Source: Paracoccaceae bacterium (lineage in GTDB: Bacteria; Pseudomonadota; Alphaproteobacteria; Rhodobacterales; Rhodobacteraceae). From it: a stretch of 7,730 bases of DNA. The notes under the pieces were generated by a model. The model ran no database searches, was not told where the DNA came from, and saw nothing but the letters and a program-made list of their open reading frames with translations. The stretch lies in assembly GCA_011523445.1 (NCBI GenBank), contig WTGT01000176.1, positions 1 through 7,730 of the forward strand, given 5' to 3'. Position numbers and translations under genes: made by a program. Shown piece by piece: positions 1-6,399 of this stretch (positions are counted from its first letter, which is position 1; each line of letters begins with the position of its first letter).

Positions 1-529
1 CACCATAGTTGGCCAGGGCACCAATGCCACAGCTCGACAATCCCTCGGTTTCAATGCCGATCAGAAGATTTTGGATGGCCATTCCCAGATCCATGAAGCA
101 GCCTTTACCCATACGCTTGTCAATGCTGACTACCATCCCTACTGGGGCCCCAAAAAAACGGTAATTGTGTTCAAACTGCCTTTTTCTGGCCTTGATATCT
201 CTTTTGGCTATATTGAGAGCATCATACAATCCAAAGCCGGTCGCCCTTTTTCTAGCCAGAAGATGCTCAGGCAACGGATTGGGAAAATATGAATATTCCG
301 ATACGCTTGGACGTTCATCCCTGATGGCCTGTATGAGGATATTTGTTAAATTCTCCAAGGCATCCGAGGTGAAAACCGTAAACCTCCCGGGTTGTAGATT
401 TGCACCACTTGGAGCACTTCTGGCCAATTGCAGGATTTTTGCGAGGCTCGATCTAGAAACAGGATCTGGAAGGAAACCACGAATTGATCTCCTGGCGAGT
501 ACTATCTCCTGAAGGTCTGTCTTAGCCAT
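1..529 (-). CDS. Nitroreductase-family FMN oxidoreductase (partial, C-terminus cut by window edge)
   Basis: The minus strand is open from an ATG at 529-527 to the window edge and gives 176 residues without a stop. The protein looks like an FMN-dependent, NAD(P)H-using nitroreductase, a soluble flavoenzyme family whose members reduce nitroaromatics, quinones or related substrates. The N-terminal FMN-binding block RRSIR is at residues 13-17, and SAPSGANLQPG (38-48) matches the family's SAPSG-N-QPW segment, with Gly in place of the usual Trp. FFGAPVG (125-131) and the helix GKGCFMDLGMAIQNLL (141-156) are also typical of the PnbA-like branch. The rest, about 40 residues with the last FMN contact, is missing. 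The ATG lies inside the end of bioY (overlap ATGGCTAA, 8 bases) and has only a weak GGA before it, which suggests translational coupling. The true substrate cannot be told. The family call is firm; membership of the biotin operon is inferred from the overlap. Confidence 0.9.
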   Translation of the reverse strand, partial: MAKTDLQEIVLARRSIRGFLPDPVSRSSLAKILQLARSAPSGANLQPGRFTVFTSDALENLTNILIQAIRDERPSVSEYSYFPNPLPEHLLARKRATGFGLYDALNIAKRDIKARKRQFEHNYRFFGAPVGMVVSIDKRMGKGCFMDLGMAIQNLLIGIETEGLSSCGIGALANYG

Positions 530-1070
530 TCCGGGAAATCACGGATTCCGGTCTATATTTGCACAAGAGCATAATGATCAAACCTGAAATAATGGCCTTG
601 ATTAGGTCTCCGGGCACGAAAACCATAATCGAGTAGATGATTTGGACAAGGGGTTGTTCCAGAACCAGATACATGCCGAAAATTCCTGGAATGTAAACAA
701 CAATTATGCCTCCAATAACAGATGCAATCAGACTGATCGCAAAAGGGTGGGTTGTCCTGAAACGTTCCATGATCAAACCACATGCGAACGCTCCAATAGG
801 CCAGCCGATCAAAAAGCCCCCCGATGGGGAGAAGAATAGTCCCAATCCGCCACGACCTCCGGCCAATAAGGGGACACCCAATGCGATGAGGACTATTAGT
901 AAAAGACTTGCAAGACCGCCTCTCCAACTGCCCAAGATACAACCACCGAGCATGACGCCAAGCGTTTGGGCCGTAATCGGAACACCAAATGCCAAGGTAA
1001 TGATCGGGATAAAGCCCAAGGCTGCTGTAAAGGCTGCAAAAAGGGCGATATAAGCAATATTTCTTTCCAT
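522..1070 (-). CDS. bioY: BioY, biotin-binding S component of ECF transporter
   Basis: This 182-residue integral membrane protein captures biotin from outside the cytoplasmic membrane. With BioN and BioM it forms an energy-coupling-factor (ECF) importer. The sequence is very hydrophobic with about six membrane segments. It carries the hallmark BioY blocks VPITAQTLGVMLGGCILG (30-47), followed by RGG, then GGRGGLGLFFSPSGGFLIGW (71-90), and a late FVPGDLIK segment (151-158). The length is usual for the family. The start ATG follows the bioN stop by 11 bases. No good Shine-Dalgarno is visible (AAGG lies about 14 bases upstream), so it is probably translated by coupling to bioN. The last bases overlap the nitroreductase start. 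BioY alone can support some uptake in some bacteria, but here the complete BioMNY set is present. Confidence 0.96.
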   Translation of the reverse strand: MERNIAYIALFAAFTAALGFIPIITLAFGVPITAQTLGVMLGGCILGSWRGGLASLLLIVLIALGVPLLAGGRGGLGLFFSPSGGFLIGWPIGAFACGLIMERFRTTHPFAISLIASVIGGIIVVYIPGIFGMYLVLEQPLVQIIYSIMVFVPGDLIKAIISGLIIMLLCKYRPESVISRNG

Positions 1071-1081
1071 GGTCGATCTAT

Positions 1082-1684
1082 CTAACCTTTGTTTGGTCTT
1101 CGTGCTTTGATGGCTTCGGCAACATGATCTGCATCATCCAAAGCAAAACATATCAATGGAAAAACTAATCTCCAGGTAGGTCTTTTCAAGGAGCGACTTC
1201 GCCATGAAAAATTCAATCTCTTGGTGATTTCCAGTAAATTGGGAACCGATCTGATTACCAATCCGAAAGTTAAACCCAAAAATGACAAATCCAACCCGAT
1301 TTTCCCGAGGGGTTTTACCAGTTTCTCAATCAGGATAATCATGTCATCCAATTGAGATGTCATGGTCACCAGATTGGCAAGGCTAATAACAATCAAGAAT
1401 TTTACCAGCAAAACCATACCTTGGACAATCGCACCCGTGAAGACATGCCAAAGCAATATAATCACCATGAAGGGTATTATGGGGGTAAGATTCCTAATGG
1501 CCAGTTTGAGAAAATTAATGCCAGGTATCAGGTTGAGGAAGAATAATGCCAGAAACAATGCCGTGAGAGTCAGATGGTTTTCCAACTGGTAGACAATAAT
1601 TGTGGTGATGGAGAGGATAGCCAGTTTCCAAACAACTGGAAGACTATGGTAAGGGGTCTTAATTGGAGAATTCAAACTCAACAT
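1082..1684 (-). CDS. bioN: BioN, EcfT-type transmembrane coupling protein of biotin transporter
   Basis: This is the ECF T component, a membrane protein that links the ATPase BioM to the substrate binder BioY. From the chosen start it is 200 residues, the usual BioN length. Hydrophobic stretches at about 20-33, 40-55, 68-85 and 90-107 are followed by a long cytoplasmic helical domain. That domain should carry two coupling motifs with a central Arg (A-R-G or A-R-S in the family). Here they read SWRSRS (160-165) and AIKARR (191-196), so the arginines are kept but flanking small residues vary. An in-frame ATG at 1747 would give 21 extra polar residues and a long overlap with bioM. The ATG at 1684 has GGAG six bases upstream and the family-like N-terminus, so it is preferred. 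It overlaps the bioM end by 26 bases. General EcfT of another vitamin system is excluded mainly by the adjacent bioY. Confidence 0.92.
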   Translation of the reverse strand: MLSLNSPIKTPYHSLPVVWKLAILSITTIIVYQLENHLTLTALFLALFFLNLIPGINFLKLAIRNLTPIIPFMVIILLWHVFTGAIVQGMVLLVKFLIVISLANLVTMTSQLDDMIILIEKLVKPLGKIGLDLSFLGLTFGLVIRSVPNLLEITKRLNFSWRSRSLKRPTWRLVFPLICFALDDADHVAEAIKARRPNKG

Positions 1685-2393
1685 CTTCATCTCCAATTCG
1701 ATACATTTCCTGTTTGAATTCATCCAGTACTTTGGAGGGGCTTCCATCCATGACGATTACACCCTTTTCGAGCCATATTACCCGATCATAATCAATCAGT
1801 GTTTGCGGGTCATGTGATATCAGCAGAATTGTTTGATCCAATGCTGACAAAAATCGCTCCAATATTTTGACCGTAGGAATATCAGGGCCGGTAAAGGGCT
1901 CATCCAATAAAATGATCGAGGGTTGCATGGCCAGAACCGACAAAAGGCAAACCAGATGCTTTTGACCTTCCGAGAGGGTTGATACAGGTCTTTCAGCCCA
2001 ATGGGATTTGCCAAAATTCTCCAATATCTTCAGGGCAAGTTCTTTTGCTTTGTCCCTCGTATAACCAATATTGTTCAAACCAAAGGTGAGTTCCTGTAAA
2101 ACCGTGGGGAAAATTATTTGATGATCAGGATTTTGGAATACCATTCCTATTGTCCTGATTGCATTCTTCCGGTCGGAATAAACATTGATATCGTTGACAA
2201 GTATATCTCCACTGGAAGGTTTGATTAATCCCCCTATCAATCTGACCAGGGATGATTTCCCCGAACCATTGCGACCAACTATTCCTATCCGTTTTTCGGT
2301 TATTTCAAGATTAAGATTTTGGATTATGGTTTTGCCATTAACCTTGTAACTGACATCATTCAAGGAAATCCTGTTCTCTACTATATTGTGCAT
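1659..2393 (-). CDS. bioM: BioM, ATPase of ECF-type biotin transporter
   Basis: This cytoplasmic ABC ATPase (EcfA type) powers biotin import through BioN and BioY. Counting from the ATG at 2393 (244 residues), Walker A GRNGSGKS is at about 40-47, and the Q-loop VFQNPDHQ, characteristic of ECF ATPases, starts near 85. The signature is LSEGQK (about 140-145), with Glu in place of the second Gly position of LSGGQ. Walker B is IILLDEP (160-166), the D-loop region TGPD follows, and the switch His is in SHD (about 194). A GTG at 2402 is also in frame, but GGTGA sits five bases before the ATG at 2393 and pairs well with the anti-Shine-Dalgarno, so the ATG is chosen. Only one ATPase is present, as in other BioMNY systems. 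It is first in the operon, behind an AT-rich leader. Confidence 0.93.
   Translation of the reverse strand: MHNIVENRISLNDVSYKVNGKTIIQNLNLEITEKRIGIVGRNGSGKSSLVRLIGGLIKPSSGDILVNDINVYSDRKNAIRTIGMVFQNPDHQIIFPTVLQELTFGLNNIGYTRDKAKELALKILENFGKSHWAERPVSTLSEGQKHLVCLLSVLAMQPSIILLDEPFTGPDIPTVKILERFLSALDQTILLISHDPQTLIDYDRVIWLEKGVIVMDGSPSKVLDEFKQEMYRIGDEDVEFEFSN
1691..1694 (-). promoter_or_regulatory. Shine-Dalgarno site of bioN, inside bioM
   Basis: GGAG, within the final codons of bioM, is six bases before the ATG at 1684 and directly abuts the in-frame ATG at 1690. The spacing supports 1684 as the bioN start and implies coupled translation of bioM and bioN. Confidence 0.6.
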
Positions 2394-2398
2394 GAGTA

Positions 2399-2403
2399 TC
2401 ACC
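2399..2403 (-). promoter_or_regulatory. Shine-Dalgarno site of bioM that decides its start
   Basis: GGTGA is read on the minus strand five bases before the ATG at 2393. It overlaps the alternative GTG codon at 2402, for which no ribosome binding site can be seen. This favours the ATG as the bioM start. Confidence 0.6.
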
Positions 2404-2506
2404 AGGAAGGATTAACTTACGGTACAAATCCGTTTGTTCAAACTTCTAAATAAAAGGAAGTCCCGATATAAATTGTTGCCTGCTTGACAATTTTAGAGTG
2501 ATTTTC

Positions 2507-2520
2507 TGAATATGTATTCA
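2507..2520. promoter_or_regulatory. 14-base inverted repeat, candidate operator upstream of bioMNY
   Basis: TGAATATGTATTCA has two six-base arms (TGAATA/TATTCA) around a two-base centre. It lies about 114 bases before the bioM start codon in the AT-rich leader. The size and symmetry fit a dimeric repressor site, but it does not match the known BioR consensus. AT-rich DNA also produces such palindromes by chance. Confidence 0.3.
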
Positions 2521-2712
2521 AAATAGTAAATGTTACATAGACCTTTGGAACCCAAAACAACATTCGAAATGGAGTTAAAATAAATTCAATTGCCAGTTTT
2601 TTTGAGATACCCTCTTGTTTTATTAAGTATTGGTGAATGGTTTGTATCACCAGAATTGGCCTATCCCAAATCCATCATGATCCAAATCTCGGAAAACGCA
2701 AAATTACATCAA

Positions 2713-3531
2713 TCAAACTCGAACGGCTTGCAAGAAAGCATCAAATTCATTGTCCTTTATTGATACTGTATGCTCCTCACCTGGATAGCCTCCAGATTCA
2801 ACATCTGCCTTAAATTCCTTGAAAGCGGTAATTCGTTCGCTCTGCAAACGTTCAAGTTCCGGTGCAAAATTACGGTACATCTTTCCATGACGTGGCTTGT
2901 GATTCTTGCCGTAACCACAGACATCTTCAGTAAAAAGATATTGTGCATCAGCATATTTACCAGCCCCCATTCCGAGCATAATTAGAGTGGAGTTTTCAGT
3001 CAAAAACTTTGCTACAGGTTCTGGAACAACCTCAAGTTCTGCTCCAAAAACACCAATCTTTTCAAGCATCTGGGTGTGTTCCCAGAGGGCTAATGCCTCC
3101 TCTGATGTCTTGCCGACTGCACGCCAACCGGTCCAAGTGATATAACTGGGAATCAAGCCAATGTGTCCAACTACAGGTAGATGGTTGTCACAAAGAACCT
3201 TCTGAATATCACAGGAAGCAGAACAATAATAGGCATCACCACCAATACCAGCATAATGGAATGCTGCTCGCAGATAGTCTTCTGCAGTCGCAATCGGACG
3301 ACCTTCGAAGCGGCCCCAGCCTCCATAGGGCAAACCTACCTGCACAAAACAATCTCCCGCTGCTTCCCTCATTTGCTCATCAAAGAAACGACCTTCAATT
3401 GAAAGCATATGGATACCAGCTTTAGCTGCTGCATTAGCTTCTTCATAAGTAGTAACGAATAACATGGAGATTTTTTCACCACGTTTTTTCATTGCACGGA
3501 TATCTTCAACATGAGGACGGTTGTGATACAT
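2713..3531 (-). CDS. PanB-like (ketopantoate hydroxymethyltransferase family) protein with altered active site
   Basis: This 272-residue protein belongs to the PanB branch of the PEP mutase/isocitrate lyase TIM-barrel superfamily. Conserved parts are VTTYEEANAAAKAGI (26-40, PanB's ITAYD region), PVVGHIGLIPS (119-129, with the PanB His at 123), ELEVVPEPVA (165-174, with the catalytic Glu as E167), LGMGAG (186-191) and the C-terminal VESGGYPGEEH (244-254). True PanB adds a hydroxymethyl group to 2-oxoisovalerate using a metal held by two aspartates. Here the GDSLG segment is replaced by IEGRF with a deletion after it, the second Asp (ADLPF) is Gly66 in VGLPYGG, and the KIEGG lysine/glutamate stretch reads YYCSASC. 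Metal and substrate binding must therefore differ. AAGGAG lies seven bases before the ATG. Being last in a sugar operon, it more likely cleaves or forms a C-C bond in a sugar-derived acid. The fold is confident, the reaction unknown. Confidence 0.8.
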   Translation of the reverse strand: MYHNRPHVEDIRAMKKRGEKISMLFVTTYEEANAAAKAGIHMLSIEGRFFDEQMREAAGDCFVQVGLPYGGWGRFEGRPIATAEDYLRAAFHYAGIGGDAYYCSASCDIQKVLCDNHLPVVGHIGLIPSYITWTGWRAVGKTSEEALALWEHTQMLEKIGVFGAELEVVPEPVAKFLTENSTLIMLGMGAGKYADAQYLFTEDVCGYGKNHKPRHGKMYRNFAPELERLQSERITAFKEFKADVESGGYPGEEHTVSIKDNEFDAFLQAVRV

Positions 3532-3591
3532 GGAATGACTCCTTTTTTCTATGGCTTTCGTGTTCCCGGAAGTTTTAATTGACCATGCTTT

Positions 3592-4551
3592 TCAAATTTC
3601 TTGAGGTTTGTAATCAGCGATTGCCGAAGGCATAACACTTTTCATAAGTGACACAGATTTCTCCAAACCTTCCAAAGAATTGAGAATCACATCTTCATGC
3701 TCTATTGCTAACCAGCTATCGTATCCATTCATTCTGAGCCGGAAACAAAACTCCCTCCACCATTGTTCACCATGCCCATGGCCAAGCGTGATATAAGACC
3801 AGCTACGAGCCGGGATATTCATTAGCGATCCGTTTTCAAGCAATGAAGTTGTTGCCTGTACTGTGGGATTGATAAAGGTATCTTTTGCATGAACATGATA
3901 AATTGCATTGCCAAGTGCCTCAACGGCAACCAGTGGATCTGCACCCATCCAGAAAAGATGCGAAGGGTCAAGATTCGCACCGATCAAAGGTCCGACCGAT
4001 TTTCGCAATTTGATTAGAGAAGGAACATTATAGACGCATTGATTACCATGAAGCTCCAATGCAATCCTTTCGACGCCATTCTCTTTGGCCAAAGATACGA
4101 TCTCTGTCCAGAACGGGATGAGTTTTTCTTCCCATTGATATCGTAGAATATCCTGGGTTTCCGGTGGCCAACTACTGACTACCCAGTTGGGCATTGTGTC
4201 GTTTTTTGAACCTGCCGGCAATCCAGACATGCCGCAGATCATTTTTATTTCCATTTCACCTGCAACACGGATTGTATTCTTCAGGTCTTCACACTGTTTT
4301 GGATCTTTGGGATGTAGAGGGTTGCCATTGGCATTGAGGCAAATTACCTCCAATCCCCTGTCGTCAAATGCTGTCTTGAAGGCCTTTTGTTTATCTGAAC
4401 TGCCAAGCATTTCATTCAAATTGAAATGAGGTGCAGTAGACCAGCCACAGGTATTGATTTCAACCCCACTTACTTCCAGACGGACGGCATGGTCAAGCAT
4501 GTCATAAAAGGGAACTGACCCAAGACTGTCCGAAACAAATCCAAGTTTCAT
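3592..4551 (-). CDS. Sugar isomerase/epimerase, xylose-isomerase-like TIM barrel
   Basis: This 319-residue soluble protein is of the AP-endonuclease-2/xylose-isomerase-like fold, which includes IolE, IolI and ketose 3-epimerases. It begins KLGFVSDSLG, as the family does. Likely metal ligands are visible in order: E166 in ALELHGN, D195 and H198 in NLDPSH, H221 in YHVHAKD, and E284 in AIEHED. A GHGHGEQWW loop (258-266) is also typical. These enzymes isomerise, epimerise or dehydrate keto sugars and keto-inositols with a divalent metal. The ATG shares the ATGA overlap with the dehydrogenase stop and has AAGGAG seven bases upstream, inside that gene. A 40-base gap then leads to the PanB-like gene's ribosome binding site. 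The probable substrate is the keto product of the dehydrogenase. Isomerase, 3-epimerase and 2-keto-inositol dehydratase remain possible; the sequence does not settle which. Confidence 0.88.
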   Translation of the reverse strand: MKLGFVSDSLGSVPFYDMLDHAVRLEVSGVEINTCGWSTAPHFNLNEMLGSSDKQKAFKTAFDDRGLEVICLNANGNPLHPKDPKQCEDLKNTIRVAGEMEIKMICGMSGLPAGSKNDTMPNWVVSSWPPETQDILRYQWEEKLIPFWTEIVSLAKENGVERIALELHGNQCVYNVPSLIKLRKSVGPLIGANLDPSHLFWMGADPLVAVEALGNAIYHVHAKDTFINPTVQATTSLLENGSLMNIPARSWSYITLGHGHGEQWWREFCFRLRMNGYDSWLAIEHEDVILNSLEGLEKSVSLMKSVMPSAIADYKPQEI

Positions 4552-5573
4552 GCCATTACTCCTTCACGATTTCGATATAATTCAGGTTTGGGAATCAACC
4601 TGATTCTTTGCTTAGTCCCCGAAAGTAGAGATTTTATTCCCGATTCGGCTACTAGAGCAGTACAATATCCATCCCAGCAATCGCTTGCAATTTCCGGAAA
4701 GTACCCTGTTTTGACAAAATTCAGGAAATTACGGTTTTGATGAATGTATGCATCATGAAACCGACTTCGCCAGTCGGCATCATAACTTGTACTTGAAGAA
4801 AAATTGGTATCGGTTCTTGTATTTGCATTGTTGTTTATGGAAATGCTACCAGTTTCCCCAACCAACTCGGCACGAACATCATAACCGTATGCGGCATTAT
4901 TGTTTATTTCAATTGTAACCAGTTGATCGTCAACCGTTTCCAAAACCATAATTACAGGCGCAACCTTACCGTCTGCTCTGTGGGGTTTAAATGCGGCTAT
5001 TGAAGCAAATTCCGTGCCGAGCACGTATCGTGCCACGTCAAACTCATGGGGAGCAGAGTTGCTGATGGCCATGCTAGCACTGAAATCGGAGGTAGGAATT
5101 TCCACATTGCGGTGAAAGTTATGCATCATCAATGCCCGACCAAGATTGTTGTTATCCAAAGCTGCTTTCATCTCAACATAGGACTGATCAAAACGCCGCA
5201 TGAAACCCAACATCACATAAAGGGCATTGGAGTTTTTCTCTGCCGCCATTACGTCAAGGCATTCAATGGAAGAATCCGACAAAGGTTTTTCACACAATAC
5301 ACGTTTACCTGCTGTGATACAGGCCTTTGCAAGAGGAGCATGGGTAAAATCTGGTGAGGAGATGATTACAGCATCAACATCACCACGTATGATTACCCCT
5401 TCCGGATCAGTCGAAATATCTTGTGCCCCATGGGCATCCGCTACAGACTTGGCCTTGGACTTGTCCATATCGCAAATAACCTGGAGTTTGGCTCCCGGCA
5501 GGTCCTCTGCTATAATTTTAGCGTGGTCACTGCCCATTATTCCTACTCCGATGACTGCCATTCGGATAGACAT
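4548..5573 (-). CDS. Gfo/Idh/MocA-family NAD(P)-dependent dehydrogenase
   Basis: This 341-residue cytoplasmic oxidoreductase has an N-terminal Rossmann fold with GVGIMG at 9-14 and a possible adenosine-ribose acidic end at D35 (VICDMD), which favours NAD. The family's CEKP lysine motif is at 94-97. The C-terminal dimerisation and substrate domain carries NSAPHEFDVARYVLG (172-186), whose His176 and Asp179 fall where inositol-dehydrogenase relatives have catalytic residues. Members oxidise a secondary hydroxyl of sugars, inositols or sugar acids. It starts 16 bases after the ATPase stop with only a weak purine-rich site, and ends in an ATGA overlap with the isomerase. Together with the importer it should perform the first oxidation of the imported compound. 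An oddity is two INNNA runs 22 residues apart (223-227 and 245-249). IolG-like activity is possible but not shown. Confidence 0.92.
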   Translation of the reverse strand: MSIRMAVIGVGIMGSDHAKIIAEDLPGAKLQVICDMDKSKAKSVADAHGAQDISTDPEGVIIRGDVDAVIISSPDFTHAPLAKACITAGKRVLCEKPLSDSSIECLDVMAAEKNSNALYVMLGFMRRFDQSYVEMKAALDNNNLGRALMMHNFHRNVEIPTSDFSASMAISNSAPHEFDVARYVLGTEFASIAAFKPHRADGKVAPVIMVLETVDDQLVTIEINNNAAYGYDVRAELVGETGSISINNNANTRTDTNFSSSTSYDADWRSRFHDAYIHQNRNFLNFVKTGYFPEIASDCWDGYCTALVAESGIKSLLSGTKQRIRLIPKPELYRNREGVMA

Positions 5574-5589
5574 TGGCCTATTCCAGTAG

Positions 5590-6384
5590 TTAAATAGCTA
5601 TATCGGTAGTGATATTTGCTTCGAGATCTGCCATGCTTTCGCCCCCTGCCATAAGATCAGTTATTTCCTCGCGGGACTTCTCACCTTTACGGAAGTCTGC
5701 AGCAATGGAGCCTCTTATCAAAACGGCGAAGTGATCACCCACAGCCAAGGCATGCATAACCTGATGGGTTATGAAAATTACGGCAAGACCACGACGCTTT
5801 GCTTCATTCACAATACGAAGAACATGTGCTGCTTGTTTAACGCCAAGTGCTGCTGTCGGTTCGTCAAGAATTAATACTCTGGCACCGAAGTATACAGCTC
5901 GAGCAATGGATAGTGATTGTCTTTCGCCACCTGACAAACCACCCACGAGACGATCACCATCATTAACACGCGTAATCCCGAATTCCTGCATTTCCCTGAT
6001 CGAGATTTTGTTGGCACGACGTCGATCATACATTTTAAATGGGCCCCAACCCTTGGTGGGTTCTACCCCAACGAAAAAATTACGGCCAATAGACATTAGG
6101 GGATAGGTCCCCCCGAATTGATGAACTGTTGCTATTCCGCGATCATGAGCATCACGGGGATTCCTGAACTGGATTGGTTCCCCATCCATCAGAATCTGTC
6201 CAGCATTTGGTCTGTAAACACCGGCAAGTGTTTTTATCAGGGTTGACTTGCCAGCTCCATTGTCCCCCAAAAGGCAAAGCACTTCGCCTTCATGAACCTT
6301 GAGTGTAATATCATGGAGGACGTCGATTGGGCCAAATGATTTGTCGACTTTGCGTAACTCTAGGATGGGAGTTTTGTCTGACAT
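5590..6384 (-). CDS. Sugar ABC transporter ATP-binding protein (single nucleotide-binding domain, CUT2 type)
   Basis: This 264-residue ATPase drives the adjacent RbsC-type permease. Walker A GDNGAGKS is at 40-47, the Q-loop is VHQF (Q89), the signature LSGGERQ at 150-156, Walker B VLILDEP at 170-176 and the switch His207 in ITHQ. Most ribose-family importers use a fused two-domain ATPase of about 500 residues. This one has a single domain, as in the fructose transporter FrcA, so it must act as a homodimer. An upstream ATG at 6402 overlaps the permease stop, but AAGGAGG ends eight bases before the ATG at 6384, so that start is chosen. The first residues (SDKTPILELRKV) then match the family. 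The substrate is undetermined. The C-terminal tail after LMAGGE (244-249) is acidic and ordinary. Confidence 0.94.
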   Translation of the reverse strand: MSDKTPILELRKVDKSFGPIDVLHDITLKVHEGEVLCLLGDNGAGKSTLIKTLAGVYRPNAGQILMDGEPIQFRNPRDAHDRGIATVHQFGGTYPLMSIGRNFFVGVEPTKGWGPFKMYDRRRANKISIREMQEFGITRVNDGDRLVGGLSGGERQSLSIARAVYFGARVLILDEPTAALGVKQAAHVLRIVNEAKRRGLAVIFITHQVMHALAVGDHFAVLIRGSIAADFRKGEKSREEITDLMAGGESMADLEANITTDIAI

Positions 6385-6392
6385 GACCTCAA

Positions 6393-6399
6393 CCTCCTT
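6393..6399 (-). promoter_or_regulatory. Strong Shine-Dalgarno site of the sugar ABC ATPase gene
   Basis: AAGGAGG, a near-perfect ribosome binding site, ends eight bases before the ATG at 6384. It overlaps the last base of the permease stop codon. It lies downstream of the in-frame ATG at 6402, so that codon cannot use it, which decides the start. Confidence 0.75.

Larger units (their letters stand above)
2394..2712. other. AT-rich intergenic region, presumed leader/promoter region of bioMNY
   Basis: This gap separates the PanB-like gene stop from bioM. It is distinctly AT-rich. No convincing gene, RNA gene or strong terminator hairpin is visible. A 70-codon GTG-initiated frame at 2650-2438 has no ribosome binding site and no recognisable family. 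The alphaproteobacterial BioR operator consensus (TTATCTATAA or close variants) was looked for by eye on both strands and not seen. What stands out is an imperfect-centre palindrome at 2507-2520 and a 10-base direct repeat at 2396-2405 and 2644-2653. By its position the region probably carries the bioMNY promoter, but no -35/-10 pair is good enough to name. Confidence 0.5.

Noticed and set aside
71..512. Plus-strand frames of 73 and 115 codons near the left edge.
   Set aside because: They lie opposite the nitroreductase coding frame, which runs open to the edge with clear family motifs; they are shadows.
553..1053. Frames of 65 to 129 codons on both strands within the bioY gene.
   Set aside because: The bioY frame carries diagnostic BioY motifs; the others have no recognisable domain.
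2438..2650. A 70-codon minus-strand frame in the gap between the PanB-like gene and bioM.
   Set aside because: It starts with GTG without a ribosome binding site, matches no family I recognise, and lies in AT-rich leader DNA where such frames arise by chance. A small real gene is not excluded.
2650..2712. A terminator after the PanB-like gene.
   Set aside because: Only short four-base stems such as TTGG/CCAA and the small palindrome ATCATGAT are visible, with no T run after them, so no terminator can be supported.
2713..3531. Annotation as panB for pantothenate biosynthesis.
   Set aside because: The metal-binding aspartates and the substrate lysine of PanB are not found in the expected places, panC is not nearby, and the gene ends a sugar-use operon.
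4911..4985. Poly-Asn runs in the dehydrogenase as a possible repeat or frame problem.
   Set aside because: The frame is intact and both INNNA runs fall between predicted beta strands of the C-terminal domain; two short runs are not enough to claim a repeat element.
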